Origin: Daucus carota subsp. sativus
Lineage: Eukaryota > Streptophyta > Magnoliopsida > Apiales > Apiaceae
NCBI RefSeq assembly: GCF_001625215.2
Contig: NC_030381.2
Coordinates: forward strand, 1,947,131 to 2,011,130
Length of the DNA stretch: 64,000 bases
Reading direction: 5' to 3'
The notes below the pieces were generated by a model that saw only the letters and a list, made by a program, of their open reading frames with translations, ran no database searches and was not told the origin of the DNA. This document shows positions 13,134 to 25,564 of this stretch, piece after piece; position 1 is the first letter of the stretch; each line of letters opens with the position of its first letter. Both the position numbers and the translations under genes were made by a program.

Positions 13134-13644
13134 TGAACCTCAAATTTATTCCTTACACCTTCAAAATATAACTTTTTCTTCACATGCAAAATGAGGGAAG
13201 CAAAACAAAACAATCAATGCACATAAGTACCATACTTTAATACCAAAGGAAATACCAATAAAGAATACAGTATGCACTTGATATAAAATCACTAACACGC
13301 CCCTCCTTTTTGGGGAAAAGGTTACCAAGAATGAATCATGGAGAACTCATTAAACCTATTTTACGGGACAGGGTTATCAAGGGCAAAATCACCCTGGCCT
13401 ATGTTTGTTTGTGTGGACTACAACCTAGTCAATGTTCATGATTCGGACACATTTATTATCATCACTTGTAACAATCCAACGAACAAGCTCCCAGGGATCA
13501 TTGAAATTTATTGAAAAAATTTTATAGGTCAAGTAATGCATCACATTTATAACAAATAACCTACCAGCCACCAGGGAACTTAATCACTCAAAACAAACAT
13601 GAACTTATTTTACTAGCCTTTATCAAACTCTTGACTTCAAAACA

Positions 13645-14535
13645 TTATTTCAACTCGAACTTAACTGAATCATTTATCATCTAAAGCATAATTATTTCAA
13701 AAAGCTCACATAAACATGACAATTTCAACTCAAACTTAACAAAATCATATATCATCTAAAACATTCCAAAACATAATTATTCCAATAATCTGACATAAAC
13801 ATGACAATTCAACTCGAACTTAACTAAATCATATATCATCTAAAACATTATTATTCCAAAAATCTCACATAAACGTCACAATTTTAACTCGAACTTAACT
13901 ACATCAAATATCAACTAAAACATTCTAATACACTATTATTCAAAAATCTCACATAAACACTACAATTTCGACCGGAACTTAACCGGATCATATCTTAACT
14001 CAAAGCTTCCAAAACATCACTGTTCCAAAAATCTCATATAATCATGACAATTTCGACTCAAACTTAACTACATCAAATATCAACTAACACATTCTAAAAC
14101 ACTTAACTCGATAATATCTTAACTAAAAGCTTCCAAAACATCATGGTTCCAAAAATCTCATATAATCGTGACAATTTCAAATGAGACTTAATTACATGAA
14201 ATATCAACTAAAACATTCCGAAACACTATTATTCAAAAATCTCACATAAACGTGACAATCTCGACTCGAACTTAACAAGATCATATCTTAACTCAAACCT
14301 TCCACAACATTATTATTCAAAAAATCCCACATAATCATGACAATTTCGACTCGAACTTAACTGCATCAAAAATCAACCAAAACATTCCAAAACAATATTA
14401 CTTCAAAAATCTCGGCATAAACGTGACAATTTGGACTCGAAATTAACTAAATCATATATTAACTAAAACATTCCGAAACAGTACTATTCCGAAAATCTCA
14501 CATAAACGTGCAAATTTTGACGCGGACTTAACTAG
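13645..14535. repeat. ~85-bp tandem repeat, about ten copies
   Basis: A unit with core CATAAAC-TGACAATTT-GACTC-GAACTTAACT followed by ATCATATAT-AACTAAAACATTC and ATTATTC-AAAAATCTCA recurs with the GACAATT core near 13,718, 13,803, 13,876, 13,962, 14,046, 14,170, 14,254, 14,339, 14,424 and 14,509. Spacing is almost always 84-85 bases; one step of ~74 and one of ~124 reflect a partial deletion and a partial extra unit. Copies are diverged, so the array is old. It lies upstream of the ARID gene start. Confidence 0.9.
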
Positions 14536-14930
14536 ATTCATCTACAGTAAATCATAGCATGCATAATTATTTGTAACGTATTTATGAATAATTACCTTGT
14601 ATAAAATCTTGTCGATGAGGCTTATTAAGTAGCGAATCGAGAAAATTGATACTCCATATATGAAAATTGACGAGCTGCTTTTGATTTATTGAAGAGTGAG
14701 CATAGTGATCGTTCGGTGATAGGGACAGCACCGAAACTGAGTGCTTTATAATTGTGTATAATTTGGGGATGAAAATTATATTGACCAGTTGTGGACCGGG
14801 CTTGACTGCACACGGTTTGGGCTTTATGAAGATGAGGAAATGGAAGATGAGCCCAAACTGATGTATACGATAAAACCAAAGAGAGGGTGCCCAATTTTTT
14901 TTTTGTTTCATATACTTTTTTCTTCATTTC
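14536..14930 (-). promoter_or_regulatory. Likely promoter and possible non-coding first exon of the ARID gene
   Basis: On the minus strand, the sequence CTTGTATACAAG|GTAATTATTC-like at about 14,597-14,602 looks like a donor site (AAG|GTAATT). If used, the 5' UTR would be split by an intron of ~1.4 kb containing the 85-bp tandem repeat. This is inference from one splice-site match and position only. Confidence 0.3.
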
Positions 14931-16212
14931 TTTACTTTTAGTAAATTAATTTAAATTTAACAAAAATACAATAAAATGAAAAAAATAAATAAAATTTTCA
15001 TATTCAGAACTAGTATCCTCTGATATATCTAATAACATAAATATTTTGGCGCTTAAGTGAAATTTAAAGTGGGTCATTAACCGGACTAACAATATACACA
15101 TTTAAATATTTAGGTATAATGTTATTATATTCAAAATTAAAATTATTTATTTATAGTATTTTTAATAAGATAATTTTCTACATTTTTTAATATAGTGATA
15201 GTAATAATACCAAAACATTAATATTGTGAAATTAAATTTGATAGTTCAGCCGCTTATTCCGTTTAATGAGTACTTAATCCGTTTAATTATTCGCTTAGTT
15301 TTAAAAAATACTTAATCATCAACTTAGTAAAAAATGAAAGCATTTTAGATATCAATTAGTCTCGACGGCCAACAGTTCTTAATTAGAACATTGTCTATAA
15401 TAAATGATATTTAAATTTAATTTTTAAAAATACTTTTTTTTTGGCTCATAATTTTTAAAAATACTTAATCACTCATTTAATAAAAAAATCAAGACGTTTT
15501 AAACGTCGATTAATTTATGCGGCTGCTTAAACGTCCATTAGAGATATTTGGAGAGATGTGATTGGAGCTTTATAGTCGATTCTTTCTTTGTAAAGGAACT
15601 TCCTTCGATTCTGCTTTGCAGTGGCAAACACTTGAATACGAATGAATGATTCTCTATCACTTGACTGCCATTGTGACATTTGCTTTTTGCTGCACTAATT
15701 AGTAGGGATCATTACTTCCTTTTAACTCTTTAAAGTTTAAAGCACACCAACAACCAGGAGTTTGGGAATTGGGAGCTAGGACGGTTCACATCACAGGAGG
15801 GCCAAGCGAAATTAAAATTCCAAGGATTCAAGAAAAAAAGTTCGAAACTGTAAAATGATGTGAATTTAAATTTAGGTGAACATTTTGATGCATATATTGC
15901 ATGATGATTGTTAGCTAAAATTAGCTTATTTATTGCATGATGCGGAGAGCGATACAAAGAAAGTTTATTTTAGGGTGCAGGAGACAAGTAGAATAAAAGA
16001 TCGAAAACAAAGACGACGAGTTGGCAAATCAAATAAAGCTCGGAATACTATTTCTAACTATTCCTTATTAGGGTTCTTTTCCTGACAATTCCTCATCCCT
16101 TTTTTTTTCCCCACAAAATTAGTTTCATCATCGTGACAAGGGATTCTTTATTCTTCTTTTCTTTATTCTCAATGATGAGTAGTTGCATTACATTCGTGCG
16201 CGTATTATTATT
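14931..16212. other. Intergenic, no gene seen
   Basis: AT-rich with short ORFs lacking family resemblance. No paired inverted repeats were recognised. Confidence 0.4.
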
Positions 16213-16443
16213 CTCCCTCTATTTTGAAATATAAGTGGTTTGACTTTTTGATATACATTTCTAAGTCTTTTGACCGTATAGTTAAATCATTTTCTATAAA
16301 AAAAGTTTCCAATTAAAAGTATATGATTAATATTATAATTCGGGAAAAAATAAATTAAAAAATAACAATTTTAATTAAACGATCAAAAAACTTAAAAATA
16401 TATGTCAAAAAGTCAAGCGACCTATATTTCAAAACAGAAGGAG
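16213..16443. mobile_element. Stowaway-like MITE, somewhat degenerate (231 bp)
   Basis: Left end CTCCCTCTATTTTGAAATAT pairs with the right end ATATTTCAAAACAGAAGGAG. TA follows the right end (16,444-16,445), while the left flank has a two-base offset (TATT). The arms continue inward (AGTGGTTTGACTTTTTGATAT against ATGTCAAAAAGTCAAGCGAC). Confidence 0.8.
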
Positions 16444-16445
16444 TA

Positions 16446-18352
16446 TTAAATAAAAAATGTGAGGATTGTCTCAAAAATTTATCCATGTACAAGAACTGGG
16501 AATTGATTAGGGCCCAGCCAAGCTCTTTTTCTAGAATGGCCACCAGCATTGCGGGGGCAAATTTTTTATTGAATCTCTCATTTATCGACACATCAAATTC
16601 AAACACCTTTCTGGCGCCGGCTTTCACTCCAATTTAGATGAATTTTTTTTATGAATTTTACATAATTTTAAAATATTGATTAGTTTTGACATATTTATGA
16701 ATATTATTGTATTAATTTTGGATAAATTGCATTAAAAAAGAGAAATAACAAGTAAGAGTTTTTAATATTTAGAACAATCGAAATTTATCACAATATCATA
16801 GTTTAGATAAAGAATTGATATTTGAGTATCTAACATTTTAAATATACTTCAAATTTATTATAAACACGAACTCATAACCTCATGATATGGTGTTGAAAAA
16901 TGAAAATACACAACGGTGAGTCTGTAAAATTAATAATAATGCAGTTGTATTGTTTTGGTCAAAAAGTGATTTTAGACTTGGGAATCATTTTGAGTGGGAT
17001 TACCTCGATCATGAATTCAATGAGCATTTCTTTCTTATTACCCTCGGCATCAACCAGGTTCCCCGTTAACAAAGAATCCGCGCACCGGAGTACATAGGAG
17101 CAGGGACGGAGGGACAACCGGCGCAGTGGGCTGCCCCAATAACCTGTTAGTACTCAGGCCGGTCTTTGATTTCATTAGTATAATTTATGTATTAACCTAT
17201 TTAGTTAAATATTAATTCGCAATGTCATACATATTTTATAAGAATTTTTGCCGATAGAATCCAAAATTTTGCTTTCGCCCTGGACCTGATATGATATGGA
17301 ACGGCCTTTAACATTTCGGATATATGAATCTCGGTCATGATTTAAGCTGTGATCCCTACTAGGAATGGCATTTCTTCCACTCCAGCTTTAGGCTAAATCC
17401 TTGCAATGTCACAAAACATGCCAAATTTATTTTTTATCAGTCAAAAAATACAAATTTATTTAAAATAAACTAAATTATAAACAACGGTACCAACCACAAA
17501 TCAGCGGATAGGTGGCAGATTCGTCGGCAGGAACCCGACTCGGACCGGACCCAATGAATCAGACTCGTGTTCACAGATGGTTGCAACAATATAAAAACAT
17601 TTTGTAAGAAGTATTAAATTTCTTTTGACATTCGTGACATTGCTCGATTTTCTTAATGGCATTATCCTTATTTTTTCATTTAAATTCGAAGACGTTTTTG
17701 CATTGAATCGAATGATTGAACTAGAGAAGTATAGAAACATAAAGAAAAGACAGATAAAAGATTCGGTCTTGATATATATATATATCATCTGCTATTTCCT
17801 TTTCTTTTTTTAACTCATGCGATGCTTGACATTTCCCTTTGTGGTGTTTTTCTAGTGAAGTGTTCAAGCATGAATATATGTAGGTGTCAATTATGTGATA
17901 ACTACACTGGTTAGAATAAATAATCTGGTCAATTATGTGATCAAGCATATGATGCTGAAGATGCTATGCTTCATAATGAGCTTGAAAAGGATAGTTCAAT
18001 AGTTAGGTTTGATATCAAAGCATCTGCCTTTTAAGTTTATAAATTGATACAGATGTACGTTGAGAATATATATGTAAATCCTCCCCTCCTTCAAACATGG
18101 GCTACCTTCGTTTCATTGAGTTATATACGTTTAAGATGGAGGACTCCACACGTATTTTAAAATTTTTATAAATTATATAATTTTATAAATTATTTTATTT
18201 GTTTAAATAAAAATATAGTTAGAAACAAAAAATATTAAAAATAAATTATACATTTATATTTTATAAAAATATTAAAATATGTGTCAAGTGATAAAAAAAA
18301 TTGGATAAAATGAGTGGGACAAAGGCAGTAATAATATAAGCATGTTGTATGA
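16446..18352. other. Intergenic with decayed repeat remnants
   Basis: No gene recognised. A single hAT-like end (CAGGGACGGAGGGACAACC) starts at 17,101, but no convincing partner or target duplication was found. About 18,115-18,340 has a foldback AT-rich segment that may be a degraded Stowaway copy. Confidence 0.4.
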
Positions 18353-18354
18353 TA

Positions 18355-18587
18355 CTCCTTCTATTAGGATATATTAGTCTCTTAACTTTTTTTCTCGTAC
18401 TTTTAAGAGTTTTGAGCATATTTATAAATATTATTTTTAAAATGTTTCTTTTGTGAATAAAAATCCGACACCAACATTTTTATTCACAAAAAGAAAATTT
18501 TAAAAATAATATTTATAAGTGTATGGTCAAAACTCTTAAAAATAGGTGGAAAAAAGTCAAGCGACTATTATATCCCAACAAAGGGAG
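18355..18587. mobile_element. Stowaway-like MITE, near-complete foldback (233 bp)
   Basis: CTCCTTCTATTAGGATATAT pairs with ATATATCCCAACAAAGGGAG-like right end, with TA at 18,353-18,354 and 18,588-18,589. Almost the whole element is self-complementary (TTTAAGAGTTTTGA...TCAAAACTCTTAAA; TTTTGTGAATAAAAAT...ATTTTTATTCACAAAA). Confidence 0.9.
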
Positions 18588-18589
18588 TA

Positions 18590-19749
18590 GTTGATAAATC
18601 AGGTTAACAAAAATCTGATTCTTATTTCATATCCGATATTTTAATTAATAATTTAGTTACTTCTATAAAATATTATTCTTATTAAATATCATTCACGATC
18701 TTGTTAGTTCCAATTCCCGGATTATTTGTTTTCATTCTCAATTATTATTTCTGTGTATTAAAGTGAAAAATTATGCCTTTAATGTGCTTCAATATATTGT
18801 AGAGTACAATTATTAATGGTCAACTGAATTATTAACGGTCAATCAAATAGGTATTAAACCCGATTCTCGTTTTTCATGACAATACCCTCCTTGCATGTAT
18901 GGAAGCGCATTGATTAAGCTAAATATAGTGAATTAATCATAATTAGTGTCATGGATTAGACCACACTAGGAAGGATTAGAGCACATTGATCAATTAACAA
19001 TGCAGCATATGTTATCATCTAGGTATAAAACCTATAGGGGTTGAATTCGTCTGACTGCTTTTAATTGGACTAGCAATCTTTTCAAGTTTCACTTACCAAG
19101 CAGGAAAAGTTGTTTTTGCCTTTTACCATATATGATATATAGGGTCAGAAAGCAGTCAAGTCGTGTGTTAAACATGAACCAAAAGCTTTGGAGCTCTTGG
19201 AGAACAATAATCCACAAACATAATGATGATTAAGTAGACATTATATACTGTATTAGTATCCTTGTTAGTGCAGCATAATACTTGATGCAAATTAGTCAAG
19301 CTTAACACCATTCACTCATTGGTTTGCAGACTTAACATACTATGAGATGGTCAAGGTGTGAATTACAATATTAAAATCATAGTCATAGCATATTGAATTA
19401 GCTGTTTTGTGATGGTTAGTACTGTTAGTGTAAACTGTTTGCATGATTTTTCTGATAAATAGCTATTTAAATTATTTGTTTGTATTTTAAGCACACCGAC
19501 AATATTATAATCGAAAAACTCTTTTAAGATTTTGTCAAAATTAGTCTATTTAGTTTAAATTTTTATTTCAATCCGATAATTATTGATACTCTCCATTAAA
19601 ACACAGTTGCTATCAGAGCACTCTCTAGTTTTCGAATCCTTACTTAAAAAGACGGATTATAAATTTATGCTTATATCCGTACAACTTATTCCATAACAAT
19701 ATTAAATAAATATATATCCTCCGTCTCCTGATCTCTTTATTTAAGATAT
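18590..19749. other. Intergenic, nothing recognised
   Basis: AT-rich spacer without recognised coding or repeat structure. Confidence 0.4.
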
Positions 19750-19758
19750 TTAAAACAA

Positions 19759-19956
19759 CGAATTTTCTATGGTGTCCATAAACACACAATAGTCACTAAC
19801 TCCCATGAAAATACTAGCTTTTGATTGGTGGATGGGTAATAAATGATAATGGTCCCCCTGCATTCACATCAATTCCACCAATCAAAACAAGCCATTTTTA
19901 TGAGAGTTGGTGCTTATTGTGTGCCATTAGGTAATGGGCACATATTAGAAAGACCG
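19759..19956. mobile_element. Mutator-like MITE (198 bp), family member 1
   Basis: A perfect 9-bp target duplication TTAAAACAA (19,750-19,758 and 19,957-19,965) flanks a foldback element. Ends pair as CGAATTTTCTATGGTGTCC and CGGTCTTTCTAATATGTGCCC. The inner arms CACACAATA...TTTTGATTGGTGGA and TCCACCAATCAAAA...TATTGTGTG are long and close. Related in end sequence and arm layout to 29,570-29,750 and 29,858-30,048. Confidence 0.8.
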
Positions 19957-19965
19957 TTAAAACAA

Positions 19966-20829
19966 TAAGCACAATCTGCAGTAAAAATTGTGTTTTTCTT
20001 CTGATGATTATTGTTATCGAAGTGGAGTAGTTTCTCGGGGGAGGTGTAAGGTGTTTAATAAGGCCGTTACAGAGGTCCAGTTGATTATGCTAGCTCTTTG
20101 ACTGTATATCGATGTGTTCAAACAAATAAGCATAAAATTCCCTGCATGATTTTGATTTTGTGATGTTTGATGAAATACTTCTCGCAACAAAAATTGCAAG
20201 TTTTTGAGAGTTCAAAGCCAAAATGAGTATTTGTCCGCACAACAGCATACGTGTGAGTAATCCGTTGTGCTATAGTAATCCATTTAAATAGCACAACGCA
20301 TGTCATGTATGCTCAAGATAGGGATGGTAACTTCGGATGACAAGTCGTTTTCATGTTTGCAAACTGGTCGATTTTGGATTTAGATAAAATCACTTGAATT
20401 GAAATTTTAAATTTTAAGAATGAAATGATTTGTCATTTCAGACCAATTTTGCGTCGGTCAGATGATTTTCAGATCAGGTTTGTCTTATTAAATCAGGTTT
20501 TAAGTTCGGGTCGGTCCAGTCGTATTTGATATTGTCACCCTCCGTTCAAGATAGCGACATAAAAACATATGAAATTATAAAGAGACTGAAAAAAGTCTGA
20601 TTCATAACAGAAGAGAAGTTTGTGCAGGCATCTTCAGGTACAGTACATTATAAACTCTGCTGGAAACAAGAGAAAAGAAACTAACTGCTAGCCTAACAAA
20701 TATTCTCATAACTTGATAACAAGAACTACTAGCTAGCTATTGCCATAACTTGATAAAGTCTTCTTTCCACATTGAATCTCGCTATTCTCATCAACCAAAA
20801 TCTAATGAAAGCTCAAACTTTAACTGTGA
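19966..20829. other. Intergenic; downstream flank of the CCT gene
   Basis: No gene recognised. The stretch next to 20,830 probably holds the 3' UTR of the CCT-motif gene. Confidence 0.4.
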
Positions 20830-22304
20830 TCAGTGATAGCTGAAGCACTGAAACTGTGAAGAAGAGGAAGCACTGCTGTCGAAAACTGCTTCATTGCTTT
20901 CATCTCCTCTCCTAAGCTCTTCTGCCTATACATATTAACAAAAATAAAAATCTCTTATAATAAGACCATCTACATTTTGCTACAATGCCACTCGGGATAT
21001 CCACTAGACTACAAGATTGGGGACGGGATCATGATTTTCACTCGTAAAGTAAATAAGATTAGCAATATTACCCATGAATAATCATCTGCATCTTCGTAGC
21101 GATTAAAATTCACAGTTTTTGGATTCCCTTGAGCTTCATCATTGCGCGCAAACCTGCCACGTATCCTCGGCCTATTGTCTGCTAATGTCTTCCGGCATTG
21201 ATACTATTCCAAGAACAGAATTACATATAAATCAATGCTGAATAATGTGCATAATTAAACTTATGGATGATGATAAAAATCAAGTACCTTAATAGTCTTG
21301 TTGAAATTTCTTTGGGCTCTCTTTGCTCTGTACCTATCAATCTTCTCTTTCCTCTCTTCTGCACTGTACTTCACCACTTTTGTATTGGCTTCTTCTATGA
21401 AAGACTTCTCTGTTCCCAGTGGGCTACATGACAACTTCTCCCTTGTTTTGATACTCTGAATATTGGACCACAAATAATTCAGCAGCTATGATGTATAGCT
21501 TCAGAACATGAAACACAACTCTCCTCTGTCCCCTAAAGCTAACTCTTTCTTACTCTTCTGATGTTGATTTCAAAATTTCGAAAATGTAAAAATGTTCGGG
21601 TCCCACATAAACACATGTCGTAAATTACCAAATTAATATGACTCTGTGAACCATGAATCAACTTCTGATTATTACGAGAGTCAAGATTGAATGATGACTC
21701 CGATTATTACGAGTCATGATTAATTTATTATTTGATATGTTACGACATGTGTTTGTCGGGACTAGAGCCCAGGTAAAATTAGTTTTAAATAAATGAAAGA
21801 ACTGACCTGTAAATCACCAGTGCTGCAGACCTTTCTGATTTTCATTGAGCTGTTTCCAGGAGAGCTAAATTCTTGGCCATAATCAAAACTGGAGGATCCC
21901 ATGAAAGGTTGGTACAAGAACCGAGGCTTACTACTAAAACTCCTCTGCATCATCTTCACTGCATTCTCACACTCACCACCACTAGTACCAAAAGAACCAC
22001 CATAACCATAAGAAAAGCCAAAAGGGTTCTGAAAATCCTCACTTTTCACATCCAAAACTTCATAATCTGTGAGCCCATTAGTGTTTCCCACATGGGTTTC
22101 TTGAGAAATAGTCAGATTCTCCATCTGATGATCAGGTGGTGATGCTGAAGAAGAAGAAAAAAGTGTAGCTGCAAGCTCATTGATTTCATTCTCATCATCT
22201 GGTAACGTTTGGAGAATTTCATTGATGGAAACAGCCTCATTGTAAGGAGAAAATGAGTCGGAAGAAAAGTAAGAGGGATCGTACACAAAGAGATCAGAAG
22301 ACAT
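20830..22304 (-). CDS. CCT-motif family protein (CMF type)
   Basis: Four exons spliced in phase 0: 22304-21807, 21455-21288, 21203-21072 and 20925-20830, ~297 aa. The N-terminus MSSDLFVYDPSYFSSDSFSPY and the later MMQRSFSS...FLYQPFM and IRKVCSTGDLQ blocks are characteristic. The CCT motif spans the exon 2/3 junction (KYSAEERKEKIDRYRAKRAQ, then RNFNKTIK|YQCRKTLADNRPRIRGRFARN). There is no B-box zinc finger, so it is CMF-like rather than a CONSTANS-like protein with B-boxes. CCT motifs act in nuclear import and in binding NF-Y partners at promoters. Start chosen as the ATG at 22,304 because the in-frame codon at 22,316 is GTG and the family begins with MSS. The last exon (AEELRRGDESNEAVFD...) is the least certain. 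Confidence 0.88.
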
Positions 22305-22341
22305 TGAGAAAAACACTTAAGTGGAAATTTCTCAAGTCTTG

Positions 22342-22349
22342 TATTTATA
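22342..22349 (-). promoter_or_regulatory. TATA box of the CCT-motif gene
   Basis: TATAAATA on the minus strand about 38 bases before the ATG at 22,304. This places transcription start only a few bases upstream of that ATG, so the leader would be very short. Confidence 0.55.
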
Positions 22350-22708
22350 CTAAAATGGTTTGTTGCATTGTACTATGTGAAATGTGATGGTTAATGGAGT
22401 TTAATATAAAGAAATAATGGAATAAAAAGGACACTTGGCACTTGGTAGTGTAGTTTGTTTTGATTTTGACATCAATGCAAGAAGCTCTATTCTCGGTTCT
22501 CATACTTCTAATAGAAGCATATCTGTGATCAGCCATTCGTCATCTGAGAGTTCGATGAGTTCGCCTGAAAATTCCAGAGCTTACCATGGAGTAATGTAAA
22601 TTCGCGAATATGTTTGGGATGAAAATTTTACGGTGGCCTAGTTTAGGTAAGTTTGAATAACAGTCGAGGAATGTATGGCAGGGTCGGTTGAAATTTACCG
22701 AGTTCTAA
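22350..22708. other. Upstream region of the CCT-motif gene
   Basis: Promoter-side spacer between the TATA box and a Mutator-like element. No other motif claimed. Confidence 0.4.
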
Positions 22709-22717
22709 TTTAATATT

Positions 22718-23631
22718 GGGAAAATATATTGAAACGTCCTTGAACTATTCCACTTTTATTCGATATGTCCTTGAACAAAAGATTCCCCAAATCGGGTCCT
22801 TTAACTTTTCAAAATTTTGTATCAAGTCCTTCCGTTAAGTAGATTCTAACGGACGTTAGAATCTTGCTGATGTGGCGACGACTAATGCTGATCCATCGCT
22901 GACATGGCGCTGATTGTACATATATTAAAAGAAAAATGAAATTAAACTGAAATTAAATTTAAAAAACAAGTCACATGCCCTGCATGTGAGTTTATAAGCG
23001 CGTTTATATCTCCCAATTCACTCATTTCTTTCAATCTACAAAGAGGGTTTTAGGGTTCCATTAAAGGGAATTAGGGTTCTTAATCAATAAATTAGATTGG
23101 GCAGCTTCTATACACAAACGCACTACACTAAATACATACTATCATCACAAACTATCTCGCCATCTATTCACAGACATGATGGCCGAAATCACCTTGTACA
23201 TTCATCACGGAAGTGAGATCGTGCAAGAGCGTGGCATCAAATACTACAATGGAGGTAAGGTCGAGTATGTTTTCAATCGTGTTATCTATTTTCATACTTC
23301 AAAAGTATGTTCGAAGTGATCTTGGTTATAAAGTGTTTAAAATGTATTGGCACAAGAGTGGAATGAAGATTGTGCTGGAGAGAGTGAGAATGATGATGGC
23401 AGTATGTACAAATCATCTGGTGATGTGTCGCCATGTCAAAAAAATTCTGGTGGATCAACTGGTGACGTGTCGCCATGTCAGCAAAGATTCTAACGTCCGT
23501 TAGAATCTACTTAACGGAAGGACTTGATACAAAATTTTGAAAAGTTAAAGGACCCGGTTTGGGGAATTTTTTGTTCAGGGACCTATCGAATAAAAGTGGA
23601 ATAGTTCAAGGACGTTTCAATATATTTTCCC
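22718..23631. mobile_element. Mutator-like element with ~155-bp TIRs (914 bp)
   Basis: Long terminal inverted repeats start GGGAAAATATATTGAAACGT at both ends and run to about 22,875 and from about 23,470 (AACGTCCGTTAGAATCTAC against GTAGATTCTAACGGACGTT). A perfect 9-bp duplication TTTAATATT (22,709-22,717; 23,632-23,640) is diagnostic of Mutator-like insertion. The interior holds a leader-like stretch with AGGGTTTTAGGGTTCC and a short frame at 23,176 resembling the start of a MuDR transposase gene, so this is an internally deleted derivative. Confidence 0.9.
23176..23319 (+). pseudogene. Remnant of a MuDR-type transposase N-terminus
   Basis: A 47-codon frame beginning MMAEITLYIHHGSEIVQERG and continuing KYYNGGKVEYVF resembles the PB1-like N-terminal domain of plant MuDR transposases (pattern of a short strand, IH-GG, then KY-GG-V). 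It ends in TGA soon after, and the zinc-binding and DDE transposase parts are absent between the TIRs. Recognition is by pattern only. Confidence 0.5.
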
Positions 23632-23640
23632 TTTAATATT

Positions 23641-24038
23641 TTTAAAGTTTGAATTTATCGCAAACCCGAGAATACAAATAGAAGTATAGAAGTGAGAGTT
23701 ATATAAGCTTACTTTCTCGGAACAGGTTAGACTTCCCGCATAGTTAAACAGATGATGGACCGGCAATTTTGGAAAAAGTTTCAAGCCCGTGTATGTTATG
23801 ATTGCTGGACTTTTTACAACTTAAAGGCCGATCAACAGGCCCACTAATAATTTGGAAAACGAACATAACTGACATGTTTCATAGTCGACACTCGACAGTA
23901 CTTATAAAGTTATACTAGTACTAATAATAGTTCTGGCAAAAAAAAAAGTTATACTGATAGTCATACACTCATACTAATGGTCAATAGTGCAGATCTGCGT
24001 ATACAATTCTCTGATAGAATAGTTTTACAAATTAATCA
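23641..24038. other. Intergenic, nothing recognised
   Basis: Short AT-rich spacer between a Mutator-like element and a Stowaway MITE. Confidence 0.4.
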
Positions 24039-24040
24039 TA

Positions 24041-24284
24041 CCCCCTCCCCGTGGTAGTTTACGTACACTGTTTTCACGTATTTCACGTATTTTGAGACTC
24101 CTATAAAACATAGTTTCATAACTTTTTTTTTTGAAATTTTATTTTTTAATAAAAGTTTAAAGATCAAACTTTTATTTAGAGGAAAATAATTTTAAAAATA
24201 TATTATGAAACTATATTTTAAATGAGTGTGGAAAAACGTGTCAAAAAATAATTTAAAGAAATGAGGGGACAGAGGGAGAGGGAG
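24041..24284. mobile_element. Stowaway-like MITE (244 bp)
   Basis: Left end CCCCCTCCCCGTGG and right end CAGAGGGAGAGGGAG with TA on both sides (24,039-24,040; 24,285-24,286). The body has the ATAGTTTCATAA and TTATTTAGAGGAAAATAATTTTAAAAATA blocks seen in other local Stowaway copies. Confidence 0.75.
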
Positions 24285-24286
24285 TA

Positions 24287-25561
24287 TAAGTTTAGGAATT
24301 CTACTTTTTAGATATCACAGTGACATTGAGACTATTTCCTGTAAATTTGATCGATTTTATTCGTTGCAGCTTAAGTTTTCCAAAGAAATAATGAATTTAC
24401 TATTAGCCGGCCATAACAAAGAATGTACGGAAACTGAACCAGAAGTATTAATACAGGATTAACTTTGACTAAATCAAATGAGCTTTTCTTAAGCTCTTGA
24501 TACAACACTAATACAGTACAGTATATAATTAGTTTGCTAATCGCTTTCGTTGACCCCAGACATTATTCTGTTTTTCAACTTTTAAGCTGTGTTCAAGGAC
24601 GGCTGTGTTCGAAATATTAAAATTAAAATGCACGAACGAAAATGACGCCCAAAAATAATCAGAAACATCACCAACAAATGTAAACAAGTTGAATTTATAG
24701 TCAGCTACTTTTATACTGTAAATAGCCTCCATATAGGTTAGTTTAAGGATTTCAACCTCCCTCAACAACAGTACACGTCATAGAAAAAACTGCTAAATCG
24801 ATTGCGAATTTTAACCGGTCTTTATTTACCGTAAAAATAATCAAATTTAGCCGGATGAAATTATTAAAAACGATCTTATCAATTTGAAAACAAAGATAGT
24901 TGAAATAACGCGTAAAAGAACAAATTTAACTTTAACCGATCATTTTGATCAGTCGAATCTATGCATTCCAGTTTTTTATCTGTCTACTGTTCCGGAAGTG
25001 GTGAAAAATTCCGGAACAGTTATAAATTTTACCTAGAATTCACTATATAAATTTATCGGGACAACTTTTTCAGAAAAATATATAATAAAATGGGGATTAC
25101 AATACTGAGAGGGGGTGAGTGTTTTCTATTAATATTAATGCACTTATCCATTTTATACATACTTTCTTGCTATTTTTTCTCGATCTTCTTATGTTTTGCG
25201 TTATATTTTGAATGGTAACAATTATTACTACTAAAAACAGCGAGAATGGTGTAAAGCGGTCATTTGGCTCTGTACGGCCTTTAATTTAACGAGGAAAAAT
25301 TCTTATGCTTGAATAAATTAAAAAAAGTCAAACTAATTAATCGACATAAACTAGTTATATATGCTCGGGGACTCGTTTTGGCCGCACACATGGAGCCTAT
25401 ATCTTATATACAAGACATAGAAAACGAAAGAGAATGTAAGGTAACTGAAATGTTGATACGAGACAAACAAGTAGATGACCAAAGTACATCTACGTAAAGG
25501 AAAATATAGATTACAAGTTCCTTAGTTACTTCACATAAAAAATTCTTTAAAGTAGTAATAC
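24287..25561. other. Intergenic, nothing recognised
   Basis: AT-rich. Short ORFs here show no family resemblance. Confidence 0.4.
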
Positions 25562-25564
25562 TAA

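Noticed and set aside
13645..14535. Regularly spaced repeats that could suggest a CRISPR array
   Set aside because: The whole ~85-bp unit is repeated without unique spacers, and this is a plant nuclear genome. It is a minisatellite.
14582..14927. Two overlapping minus-strand frames of 100-109 codons
   Set aside because: They lie in the probable promoter and leader of the ARID gene, overlap one another in different frames, and have no recognisable domain.
17101..17290. Possible ~180-bp hAT MITE starting CAGGGACGGAGGGAC and ending near GCTTTCGCCCTG
   Set aside because: The right end matches poorly and the flanks (CATAGGAG, GACCTGAT) do not form an 8-bp duplication.
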